From positions 1 through 10,296 of the forward strand of contig CALGNW010000028.1 in the NCBI GenBank assembly GCA_937958345.1: a DNA stretch of 10,296 nucleotides, given 5' to 3'. Source of the DNA: an uncultured Neomegalonema sp. GTDB lineage: Bacteria > Pseudomonadota > Alphaproteobacteria > Rhodobacterales > Rhodobacteraceae. The notes under the pieces are model-generated. The model searched no databases and had not been told where the DNA came from. It saw nothing but the letters and a program-made list of their open reading frames with translations. Made by a program: the position numbers and the translations under genes. This document shows positions 1-6,232 of this stretch, in pieces. Position 1 is the first letter of the stretch. Each line of letters opens with the position of its first letter.

Positions 1-1289
1 AAGCTGGTTGCGATGGGCGCTGCGTCGTCCACTGTGATCGGGTTCTGCGAGGCGAGGCCCATGACGGCGAAGCTCATCGCGATGCGGTGATCGAGATGCG
101 CGGCAACCGTTGCGCCGCCGGGCACGCCGTTTGCGCCAAGACCCTCGACCGTGAACGTGTCAGCAGTCGAGGAGGTGGTGACGCCATTGGCTTGCAGTCC
201 CGCCTCCATCGCCGCAATGCGGTCGCTTTCCTTAACGCGCAATTCGCCGACGCCCTGCATGATTGTGGTCCCGGTCGCAAAGGCCGCGGCGACGCTCAGG
301 ATCGGGAACTCGTCGATCATCGAGGCAGCGCGCTCGGGCGGAACGGAGACGCCGCGAAGGGCGCTGTGCCGGACGGTCAGGTCTGCAACCGGTTCGCCGC
401 CTTCTTCGCGCGCGTTGTCGAATTGCAGATCGCCGCCCATCTCAATGAGCGTTGTATAGAGGCCGTCGCGGGTTGGGTTACGTGACACGCCGGGGATGCG
501 GATTTCGGACCCTTCGGTCAGGAGCGCCGCGACAACCGGAAAGGCCGCCGAGGACGGGTCGCGCGGCACTGTAACGGCGCAGGGGTTTAGTTCCGGCTGG
601 CCGTGCAGGTGGATCGCACGGCCCTCGGGTGTTTCTTCGATCTCGACCGTTGCGCCGAAACCGCGCAGCATCCGCTCGGTATGATCGCGGGTGGCTTCGG
701 GTTCGATAACGGTGGTTATTCCGGGGGCATTGAGGCCCGCAAGCAGAACGGCGGATTTCACCTGAGCGGAGGCGACGGGCAATGTATAGCGGACAGGAAC
801 CGGCTGTTCCGTGCCGATCAGCGTAAGAGGCAGGCGGCCTTCGCTGCGCCCCGCAGACCGCGTTCCGAACAAGGCCAACGGATCGAGAATCCGGCCCATC
901 GGCCTGCTGCGCAGGCTGGCGTCGCCGGTGAAAGTCGTCGAGAAGGCGTGGGTCGCAACCGCGCCCATAATCAGGCGGCAACCGGTTCCCGAGTTGCCGC
1001 AATCGATGACATGATCCGGTTCGCGAAAGCCGCCTGTCCCGACGCCCAGCACGCGCCATGCGCCGTCGTCGTCCCGCGTGACGGTTGCGCCGAGTGCACG
1101 CATGGCTTTGGCGGTGTCGAGAACGTCCTCGCCCTCGAGCAATCCGGTGATGACCGTCTCGCCAATCGCCATCGCCCCGAAAATCAGCGCGCGGTGAGAC
1201 ACTGATTTATCGCCGGGGATTGCCGCTGTACCGCGCAGGTTTTTTGAGCGGTGTGTGGTGAGCGGGGTGGGGGTATCGGATGCGGACAT
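1..1289 (-). CDS. aroA: 3-phosphoshikimate 1-carboxyvinyltransferase (EPSP synthase), 3'-truncated by the window edge
   Basis: EPSP synthase transfers the enolpyruvyl group of PEP to shikimate-3-phosphate in the cytoplasm, the sixth step of the shikimate pathway to aromatic amino acids. 429 codons are visible from ATG at 1289; compared with related enzymes about 20 C-terminal residues lie beyond position 1. Motifs seen in order: IPGDKSVSHR (res. 24-33), GNSGTGCRL (98-106), SAQVKSAVLLAGLN, TRDHTERML, a DPSSAAFP segment, NPTRDG, SMIDEFPIL, ELRVKESDR, and LDHRIAMSFAVMGLAS near the visible end. GDKS, SAQVK, RDHTE and NPTR together mark the class II (CP4-like) type. The residue aligned with glyphosate-insensitivity Ala100 of CP4 is Gly101 here (codon 987-989). 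A GAGAG-type ribosome site lies upstream. It follows rsmE on the same strand after a 67-bp gap and may be cotranscribed. Identity is secure. Confidence 0.97.
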   Translation of the reverse strand, partial: MSASDTPTPLTTHRSKNLRGTAAIPGDKSVSHRALIFGAMAIGETVITGLLEGEDVLDTAKAMRALGATVTRDDDGAWRVLGVGTGGFREPDHVIDCGNSGTGCRLIMGAVATHAFSTTFTGDASLRSRPMGRILDPLALFGTRSAGRSEGRLPLTLIGTEQPVPVRYTLPVASAQVKSAVLLAGLNAPGITTVIEPEATRDHTERMLRGFGATVEIEETPEGRAIHLHGQPELNPCAVTVPRDPSSAAFPVVAALLTEGSEIRIPGVSRNPTRDGLYTTLIEMGGDLQFDNAREEGGEPVADLTVRHSALRGVSVPPERAASMIDEFPILSVAAAFATGTTIMQGVGELRVKESDRIAAMEAGLQANGVTTSSTADTFTVEGLGANGVPGGATVAAHLDHRIAMSFAVMGLASQNPITVDDAAPIATS

Positions 1290-1356
1290 AGGACTCTCTG
1301 CTATTTGCGAGAGGCATAATCGGTTTGGGCGGGTTTTGGAAGAAGGCCGATGCCGC

Positions 1357-2082
1357 CTAACCCCAGTCGCCCAATTTTGACTGAACCATCGTGATTGCGG
1401 AAACGGCGGCAGTATCCGCGCGCAGGATGCGGGGGCCGAGGCTGACCGGAAGCGCCGAATCGATGGCCTGAATCGCCTTCATCTCTTCTGGCGCGAAGCC
1501 GCCCTCGGGGCCGACAAGGATCGAGACGGGTGTTCCGCGATCCAAACCGGCGAGAGCGGTTGAGATTTCCGGTGCGGTTCTCGCCTCATTGCAGAAGATC
1601 AGCAGGCGACCGGTCCAGCCCGCCAGCACGTCCCTCAGTTTTAAGGGGTCGTCGAGGGTCGGGATACTCAGCCCGCCGCATTGTTCGGCGGCCTCGACCA
1701 TGTGTGCGCGCAGGCGGGGCAGGTTCAGGCGCTCGGAGTTTGTGTAGCGCGTGAACACCGGTCGCAGGCGGCGACAGCCCAGCTCGCAGGCTTTTTCAAC
1801 GATGAAATCCGTGCGGGCCTTTTTGATCGGCGCGAACAGCAGTTCGATATCAGGCGGTTCGGATTGAGGGCGGGTTTGGGCGGTGAGTGAAAGTAAACCG
1901 CGCTTTTTACCCGCCTCGGCGACGGTCGCAGACCACTCGCCATCCTTACCGTTGAAGACCGTGACCGTATCACCGGCGCCGAGACGCATGACATTGAACA
2001 GGTAATGCGCGTGCTCGCGCTCCAATGCCGCAGAGCCATCCGCACCGAGCGGGGTATCAAGAAAGAGCCTGACTGTACTCAT
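1357..2082 (-). CDS. rsmE: 16S rRNA (uracil(1498)-N(3))-methyltransferase RsmE
   Basis: RsmE methylates N3 of U1498 in helix 44 of 16S rRNA in the small ribosomal subunit, using S-adenosylmethionine. The protein is 241 aa, the usual length for the family. The N-terminal PUA-like RNA-binding part (about res. 1-70) includes the REHAHYLFNVMRLGAGD stretch. The C-terminal SPOUT (trefoil-knot) domain carries the signatures APIKKARTDFIVEKACELG (84-102), EAAEQC (130-135), ILVGPEGGF (188-196) and LGPRILRADTA (215-225), which form the knot and the AdoMet pocket. The ATG at 2082 fits the family N-terminus (a short MSTVRLF-type start); the ribosome site is only a weak AGGCAG close to the start. It is divergent from ubiA across 86 bp and leads into aroA. 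Identity is secure from the GPEGG and LGPRILRADTA motifs. Confidence 0.96.
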   Translation of the reverse strand: MSTVRLFLDTPLGADGSAALEREHAHYLFNVMRLGAGDTVTVFNGKDGEWSATVAEAGKKRGLLSLTAQTRPQSEPPDIELLFAPIKKARTDFIVEKACELGCRRLRPVFTRYTNSERLNLPRLRAHMVEAAEQCGGLSIPTLDDPLKLRDVLAGWTGRLLIFCNEARTAPEISTALAGLDRGTPVSILVGPEGGFAPEEMKAIQAIDSALPVSLGPRILRADTAAVSAITMVQSKLGDWG

Positions 2083-2154
2083 CTGCCTGCCGGAGTATGG
2101 TTTCCCGCACAGGGTTTAATGGGTTAGAGGTCGGGCAGCACCTTTTTTCCGACA

Positions 2155-2159
2155 GGGAG
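2155..2159 (+). promoter_or_regulatory. Ribosome binding site of ubiA
   Basis: GGGAG stands nine bases before the ATG at 2169 and decides that start over the TTG at 2166, which would leave only six bases. Confidence 0.6.
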
Positions 2160-2168
2160 TGACATTTG

Positions 2169-3083
2169 ATGGGCCGCGTAGCTGATGCCGTTTCCGGACA
2201 CTGGGTCGATCACGGCGCGCCGGAGCGATGGCGGCCCTATCTGCGCCTGATGCGGGCCGACCGGCCCATCGGCTGGTGGCTGTTGTTGTTGCCGTGCTGG
2301 CAATCGCTGGCGCTGGCCATCGGCGCGACGGGGTTTCGCTGGATTGATCTGTGGCTGCCGGTTGCATTCCTCATCGGTGCCGTGGCGATGCGCGGTGCGG
2401 GCTGCACGCTGAATGACATTGTAGACAGGAAGTTTGACGCACAGGTCGAACGGACCCGCTCGCGCCCTATCCCGTCGGGCGATGTCACCGTCCGGCAGGC
2501 GGTTTTGTTCATGGCGGCGTTGTGCCTGATAAGTTTACTCGTTCTTTTGACGATGAACTGGGGCACAGTTTTGCTGGCGTTTTTGTCGCTGGGGATCGTC
2601 GCGGTTTACCCGTTTGCGAAGCGGGTGACGGACTGGCCGCAGTTTGTTCTAGGGCTGGCGTTTAACTGGGGTGCATTGGTGGGGTGGGCGGCCCATACCG
2701 GATCGGTCGGCCTGCCTGCGATCCTGTTGTACATCGGAGGCATTGCCTGGACCATCGGCTATGACACGATCTATGCCCATCAGGACAAAGAAGATGATGT
2801 TATGATCGGCGTGAAATCGACGGCGCTGAGATTTGGGGCGGCGACGCCCACATGGCTGAGCGGGTTTTTCGGGGCCGCAGTATTTTTCGCCGGACTGGCC
2901 GGAGCATTTGCCGGTTTGGGGATCGGCTTTTGGCTGGGGTTGGTCGCTTATCTCGGCCATTTCATCTGGCAGATGTTGCGGCTCGATATTGATAACCCGG
3001 ATGTTTGTTTGCGCCTGTTCCGGTCAAACCGCGATGCGGGCCTGATTTTGCTGGTTGCGATTATGCTGGGCGGGATATTCTAG
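2169..3083 (+). CDS. ubiA: 4-hydroxybenzoate polyprenyltransferase UbiA
   Basis: UbiA is an integral membrane prenyltransferase that attaches the polyprenyl tail to 4-hydroxybenzoate, an early step of ubiquinone synthesis. The protein is 304 aa. The two Asp-rich Mg/diphosphate motifs of the superfamily are present: NDIVDRKFD (res. 82-90, followed by AQVERTRSRPIPSG) and DTIYAHQDKEDD (199-210, followed by VMIGVKSTALRFG). The LMRADRPIGWWLLLLPCWQSL segment near the N-terminus is typical of proteobacterial UbiA. Hydrophobic helices span roughly 34-52, 61-76, 111-128, 131-147, 157-175, 181-195, 230-268 and 290-303. ATG at 2169 is preferred because GGGAG lies at 2155-2159, nine bases upstream; a TTG three bases earlier would add one residue. 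It is divergent from rsmE and ends 3 bp short of the convergent hydrolase stop codon. Confidence 0.96.
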   Translation: MGRVADAVSGHWVDHGAPERWRPYLRLMRADRPIGWWLLLLPCWQSLALAIGATGFRWIDLWLPVAFLIGAVAMRGAGCTLNDIVDRKFDAQVERTRSRPIPSGDVTVRQAVLFMAALCLISLLVLLTMNWGTVLLAFLSLGIVAVYPFAKRVTDWPQFVLGLAFNWGALVGWAAHTGSVGLPAILLYIGGIAWTIGYDTIYAHQDKEDDVMIGVKSTALRFGAATPTWLSGFFGAAVFFAGLAGAFAGLGIGFWLGLVAYLGHFIWQMLRLDIDNPDVCLRLFRSNRDAGLILLVAIMLGGIF

Positions 3084-3086
3084 CCG

Positions 3087-3854
3087 CTAACCGGCGAGGA
3101 ATGTGCCGAGATAGGCGTGGAAAGCGTCGGGGTTCTCCAGATGCGCCGCGTGTGAACACCGGTGCATCAGCGCGAATCGGCTGTTTTGAAGCCCCGACCG
3201 CAGGGCGCGTAGCTGGCCGATCGGATAGGACTTGTCCTTCTCGCCCCACATCACCAGCGTCGGCGTCTGGATAAAGGGCAGTGCCTCGGTCCCGTCCCAT
3301 TTTTCCCACGCATCAAGGCTTGCAAGCGATGCCTGCAGGGTCGCCTTTTTTCCCTCGGCGACGCAGACTTGATAGCCCGCCGCCTCTTTGCCGTCCACAA
3401 ACCAGGTCGCAGCGATGCGGCGCATGGTTGCCTCGGTTCCGTCTTCGGCAAGGCGTCTGCGCGATTCGTCCAGAGTCTCGAAACGACCCGGCAGCGCGCC
3501 GATCGGGCCGGTCCCGTATGCCACCAGTTTAAGCACGCGTTCCGGCTGCATCGCGGTCATCTGCTGAACGATCATGCCGCCCATCGAATGACCGAGCAGA
3601 TATATCCGGTCGATGCCCAACTGGTCGAGTGTATGCCAAATCAGCGCGGCGTGATCGTCGATGCTGTCCGGTGCGGTCAGATGGGCGCTGTCGCCAAAGC
3701 CCGCGAGGTTAACGGCAATCACGTCGTATTTGTTTTTGAAATACGCGATCTGTTCGGCCCAATGTCCTGCGCCGCCGAAATATCCGTGGACGAGGACAAG
3801 CGGCTGACCGCTGCCGGCGCGGGTGACGGCCAGTGTATTCTCTGTTGCGGTCAT
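3087..3854 (-). CDS. Alpha/beta hydrolase
   Basis: A soluble alpha/beta hydrolase-fold enzyme of 255 aa with no signal peptide, so probably cytoplasmic. Visible motifs: oxyanion-loop HGYFGG (res. 23-28), the D-x-x-G-F-G-D-S-like NLAGFGDS turn (49-56), nucleophile elbow GHSMGG (88-93, Ser90), a likely acid Asp207 in WGEKDKSYP, and the catalytic His235 in CSHAAHLENPDAF. The full triad is therefore present. A cap-like helical stretch lies around 120-190. Substrate cannot be read from sequence; esterase, lactonase or C-C hydrolase are all possible. ATG at 3854 is chosen because GAGGAA lies six bases upstream; an in-frame ATG at 3887 would overlap the preceding gene and lacks such a site. The ribosome site overlaps the stop region of the PLP enzyme gene (10-bp gap), so the two are translationally coupled. 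Confidence 0.88.
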   Translation of the reverse strand: MTATENTLAVTRAGSGQPLVLVHGYFGGAGHWAEQIAYFKNKYDVIAVNLAGFGDSAHLTAPDSIDDHAALIWHTLDQLGIDRIYLLGHSMGGMIVQQMTAMQPERVLKLVAYGTGPIGALPGRFETLDESRRRLAEDGTEATMRRIAATWFVDGKEAAGYQVCVAEGKKATLQASLASLDAWEKWDGTEALPFIQTPTLVMWGEKDKSYPIGQLRALRSGLQNSRFALMHRCSHAAHLENPDAFHAYLGTFLAG

Positions 3855-3866
3855 CGGGTGTTCCTC
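3855..3866 (-). promoter_or_regulatory. Ribosome binding site of the alpha/beta hydrolase, overlapping the upstream stop codon
   Basis: On the minus strand the TGA of the PLP enzyme gene runs directly into GAGGAA, followed by six bases and the ATG at 3854. This fixes the start and implies reinitiation or coupling within one operon. Confidence 0.65.
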
Positions 3867-4884
3867 ACAACTGATCTGCATAGGCAAAGAGTCCGGGCTG
3901 GCCGCCGGTATGCCAGAACAGCACGCGCTTGCCCGCGAGTGATCCGCTTTCGGCCAGCAGCATCAAACCTGCCATGACTTTTCCGGTGTAGGTGGGGTCG
4001 AGGAACATGCCCTCGCGCTGTGCCGCCGCACTGATCGCCCGGCGGGTGTCATCGTTGAGCTTTCCATAACCGGGGGCCAGCGAGCCGTCGAAAACGCGCA
4101 CGTCGCCGTCGTCAACCGTTCCGGCCATGCCGAGCAGAGCGTCGATGTCGCGGACACGCCCTTCGACACGCGCCTTTTGCAGTGCAGCACCGCGCCGGAC
4201 GCAGATGCCGCGCACCGGCGTTGCGTTGCCAATCGCGCGCAGGCCGAAAAGGAGACCGGAATGGGTTGAGGCGCTGCCCGACCCGACGATGATTTCGTCG
4301 AAGGGGTCTTCGTCCGCTGTCTGTTCCGCAAACTCCAGCGCGGCCCGAATGTAGCCGAGTGCCCCGAGGGGCGGATGGTCCGTTCCGAGGGTGATGACAT
4401 AGGGTCGGCGGCCCGCCTCGCGCATCCGGTCCGCGCGGTCATAGAGAGCCTTGTCGGCAGCAGCCTCGTCCTCGCCCACCGGAAAGGTCGATATTGTCGC
4501 GCCGAGCAAGCGGTCCAGCAGGACGTTGCCGTTGGTGCGGTAAAGCTCGGTCGCGCCGGAAACGCGCTCTTCCAGCTGTACGTGGCAGTCCATGCCGAAA
4601 CGGCGGGCCATCGCCGCAGCGGTCCGCACGAAATTCGACTGGATTGCGCCGGTGATCAGCACGATGTCGGCGCGCTCGTTTTGGGCCTCGCCGATGTAAT
4701 ACTCCAACTGCCTGACCTTGTTGCCGCCAAAGGCGAATCCGGTGCAATCGTCGCGTTTTACGAAAAGCGATAGACCCAGATCAGGGCCAAGGTTCCGCAG
4801 CGGCTCCAGCGGAGTCGGAACATGGGCCGCGACCGCGCGGGGAAAATCCTCAAGTTTCGTTTTCAATCCGTCGGTTCGGGGCAT
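3865..4884 (-). CDS. PLP-dependent D-cysteine desulfhydrase / L-cysteate sulfo-lyase family protein (ACC deaminase superfamily)
   Basis: A fold-type II PLP enzyme of 339 aa. D-cysteine desulfhydrase converts D-cysteine to pyruvate, ammonia and sulfide; the related CuyA sulfo-lyase releases sulfite from L-cysteate. Seen: KRDDCTGFAFGGNKVRQLEYY, with Lys56 in GGNK as the expected Schiff-base lysine, GAIQSNFVR (79-87), a phosphate-binding GSGSASTHSG loop (201-210), PGYGKLND (271-278), LDPTYTGKVMAGL (295-307) and FWHTGGQPGLFAY (323-335). ACC deaminases have Glu in the DPxYxGK motif and Leu in HxGG; this protein has Thr300 and Thr326, the desulfhydrase-type pattern. ATG at 4884 is preferred because AAGGTGAT precedes it; a TTG start at 4911 would add nine residues without a good ribosome site. 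It heads an operon with the hydrolase and is divergent from the transporter. Family is secure, exact substrate is not. Confidence 0.88.
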   Translation of the reverse strand: MPRTDGLKTKLEDFPRAVAAHVPTPLEPLRNLGPDLGLSLFVKRDDCTGFAFGGNKVRQLEYYIGEAQNERADIVLITGAIQSNFVRTAAAMARRFGMDCHVQLEERVSGATELYRTNGNVLLDRLLGATISTFPVGEDEAAADKALYDRADRMREAGRRPYVITLGTDHPPLGALGYIRAALEFAEQTADEDPFDEIIVGSGSASTHSGLLFGLRAIGNATPVRGICVRRGAALQKARVEGRVRDIDALLGMAGTVDDGDVRVFDGSLAPGYGKLNDDTRRAISAAAQREGMFLDPTYTGKVMAGLMLLAESGSLAGKRVLFWHTGGQPGLFAYADQL

Positions 4885-5081
4885 CAGATCACCTTGATAG
4901 TCGGCGCGCAAAAGGCGGTCCGGCGCCGGCGTGCGGCATCAGCGGGCCGCGCGCGCCATTGACACAATCCGATTGCCGACGCGCGCATCCCGTATGCGCC
5001 CTGAATGTGATTCCGTCGACAAAATACTGGCTAAAGGGATCTAACTGCGCTCTGATACAGGGACCAATCAGGGAGAGAAGA
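4885..5081. promoter_or_regulatory. Divergent control region between the PLP enzyme operon and the ABC importer operon
   Basis: 197 bp separate the two divergent starts, so promoters for both operons should lie here. A small inverted repeat ATTG-ACA-CAAT sits at 4958-4968. A perfect self-complementary 10-mer CCGGCGCCGG is at 4920-4929. The importer side ends in a strong ribosome site, GGGAGAG at 5071-5077. Promoter elements are not clear by eye. Confidence 0.5.
5016..5045 (+). promoter_or_regulatory. Candidate promoter of the ABC importer operon
   Basis: TCGACA (5016-5021) and TCTAAC (5040-5045) are separated by 18 bases and lie about 35 bp before the binding-protein ATG. Both boxes match the vegetative consensus only partly, so this is tentative. 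Confidence 0.25.
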
Positions 5082-6128
5082 ATGAAAAAGCTGTTCGGCG
5101 CGGTTTGCGCATTGGCAATCACGGCAGGGGCGCCTGCCTTTGCTGCGGAAAAAATCAACATCGGTGCGCCATCATGGACCGGCGCGCAGGCGATTGCTCA
5201 TCTGGTGCAGGAAATTGTGGTTTCGAGAATCGGCGGCGAAGCGACGCTGGTTCCCGGCAACAACGCCGCGATTTTTGCTGCGATGGACGCCGGTAAAGGT
5301 GATATCGACATTCATCCCGACGTGTGGTTGCCGAACCAGAAAAGCTTTACCGACAAGTATGTTGACGGGACCGGTAATGTCGCTCTGTCGTCGAATGTCT
5401 ACGAAGGCAAGCAGAGCTTTTGTGTTTCCAAAGAGTTCTCGGAAAAAGCGGGCGTAACCTCGATCTTCGACCTCGCCCGCCCCGAAATTGCCGCGCAAAT
5501 GGATAGCGACGGCAACGGCAAAGGCGAAATCTGGATTGGTGCGCCGGGCTGGGCCTCGGCTAACGTCAATCAGGTTAAAGTCCGCGATTACGGCCTGATG
5601 CCGTTCATGGAACCCGTGCGCGCCGACCAGTCGGTGATGACGGCAACGGTTGGCGATTCGATCCGCAAGGGCATCGGCTATGCATTCTATTGCTATTCGC
5701 CGCACGCCATCTGGTTCCAGCATGACATCGTGCGCCTAGAAGAACCGCCCTTCGATCCGGCAATGTACAAGGCATTGCAGCCGAGTGACGATCCCGACTG
5801 GTTCGAAAACTCGAAGGTGATGACCGAGGATGCGCTGAAGCAGGTTCAGATCGCCTATTCGAAATCGCTGGAAACGCGCTCGCCGGCGATTGCGGATCTT
5901 GTGAAGAATATCGCTCTGACAGGCGAGGATGTGTCGAACTTCGCGTTCGAGATTGAAGGCGGCAAAGATGCTGCGGATGTTGCCAAAGACTGGGTTGCGG
6001 CAAACGCCGACCGTGTCGACGGCTGGCTGGGCCTCGGCGGGGGTGGCGGCATGTCCAACGCTGCCATCCTTGATGAGCTGAATGCTCTCGAAATGCGCCT
6101 CGATAAGCTGAAGTCGATGGTCAAGTGA
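5082..6128 (+). CDS. ABC transporter substrate-binding protein, glycine betaine/TMAO type (OpuAC/TmoX-like)
   Basis: Periplasmic binding protein of 348 aa that should capture a quaternary ammonium compound or trimethylamine N-oxide for the importer. A Sec signal peptide (MKKLFGAVCALAITAG...AFA) probably ends before Ala22 or Ala21. Family landmarks are INIGAPSWTGAQAIAHLVQ, GDIDIHPDVWLPNQ (73-86) and the YCYSPHAIWFQHD segment (203-215). Trp32, Trp82, Trp157 and Trp211 are good candidates for the aromatic cage that holds a methylated cation. An acidic glycine-rich loop DSDGNGKGE (141-149) looks able to bind Ca2+; R. pomeroyi TmoX is known to chelate Ca2+ through an extended loop and to bind TMAO with four Trp. 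Cys114 and Cys204 could pair. ATG at 5082 is set by GGGAGAG (5071-5077) and the signal peptide. It is first in a three-gene operon. Substrate (TMAO, glycine betaine, choline) is unproven. Confidence 0.9.
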   Translation: MKKLFGAVCALAITAGAPAFAAEKINIGAPSWTGAQAIAHLVQEIVVSRIGGEATLVPGNNAAIFAAMDAGKGDIDIHPDVWLPNQKSFTDKYVDGTGNVALSSNVYEGKQSFCVSKEFSEKAGVTSIFDLARPEIAAQMDSDGNGKGEIWIGAPGWASANVNQVKVRDYGLMPFMEPVRADQSVMTATVGDSIRKGIGYAFYCYSPHAIWFQHDIVRLEEPPFDPAMYKALQPSDDPDWFENSKVMTEDALKQVQIAYSKSLETRSPAIADLVKNIALTGEDVSNFAFEIEGGKDAADVAKDWVAANADRVDGWLGLGGGGGMSNAAILDELNALEMRLDKLKSMVK

Positions 6129-6157
6129 TCGGATAACGATCCGGCTGAAACGACGAC

Positions 6158-6181
6158 CCGAAGCCCTTTACCGGGCTTCGG
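6158..6181 (+). terminator. Intra-operon hairpin between binding-protein and ATPase genes (attenuator or mRNA-stabilising stem)
   Basis: A perfect 9-bp stem, CCGAAGCCC (6158-6166) with GGGCTTCGG (6173-6181), closes a six-base loop. It starts 29 bp after the binding-protein stop. Only a short TTAT follows, so termination is probably partial. Such a stem commonly leaves the binding protein more abundant than the ATPase and permease. Confidence 0.65.
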
Positions 6182-6232
6182 TTATCACCGGCGGCGACGT
6201 CGTTTGATCCCGATAGCGCGTTGGAAATATTC

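Noticed and set aside
478..1059. Long minus-strand reading frame of 193 codons within aroA
   Set aside because: It is another frame of aroA; its Arg-rich composition is typical of GC-rich shadow frames, and the aroA frame shows all family motifs.
4920..4929. CCGGCGCCGG palindrome upstream of the PLP enzyme gene
   Set aside because: A simple GC-only 10-mer in a GC-rich stretch; no matching second site to suggest an operator.
4959..4964. Perfect TTGACA as a -35 box for the importer operon
   Set aside because: At 16-18 bases downstream the sequence is GC-rich (GCGCGCATC) with no -10-like hexamer, and it lies more than 110 bp from the start codon.
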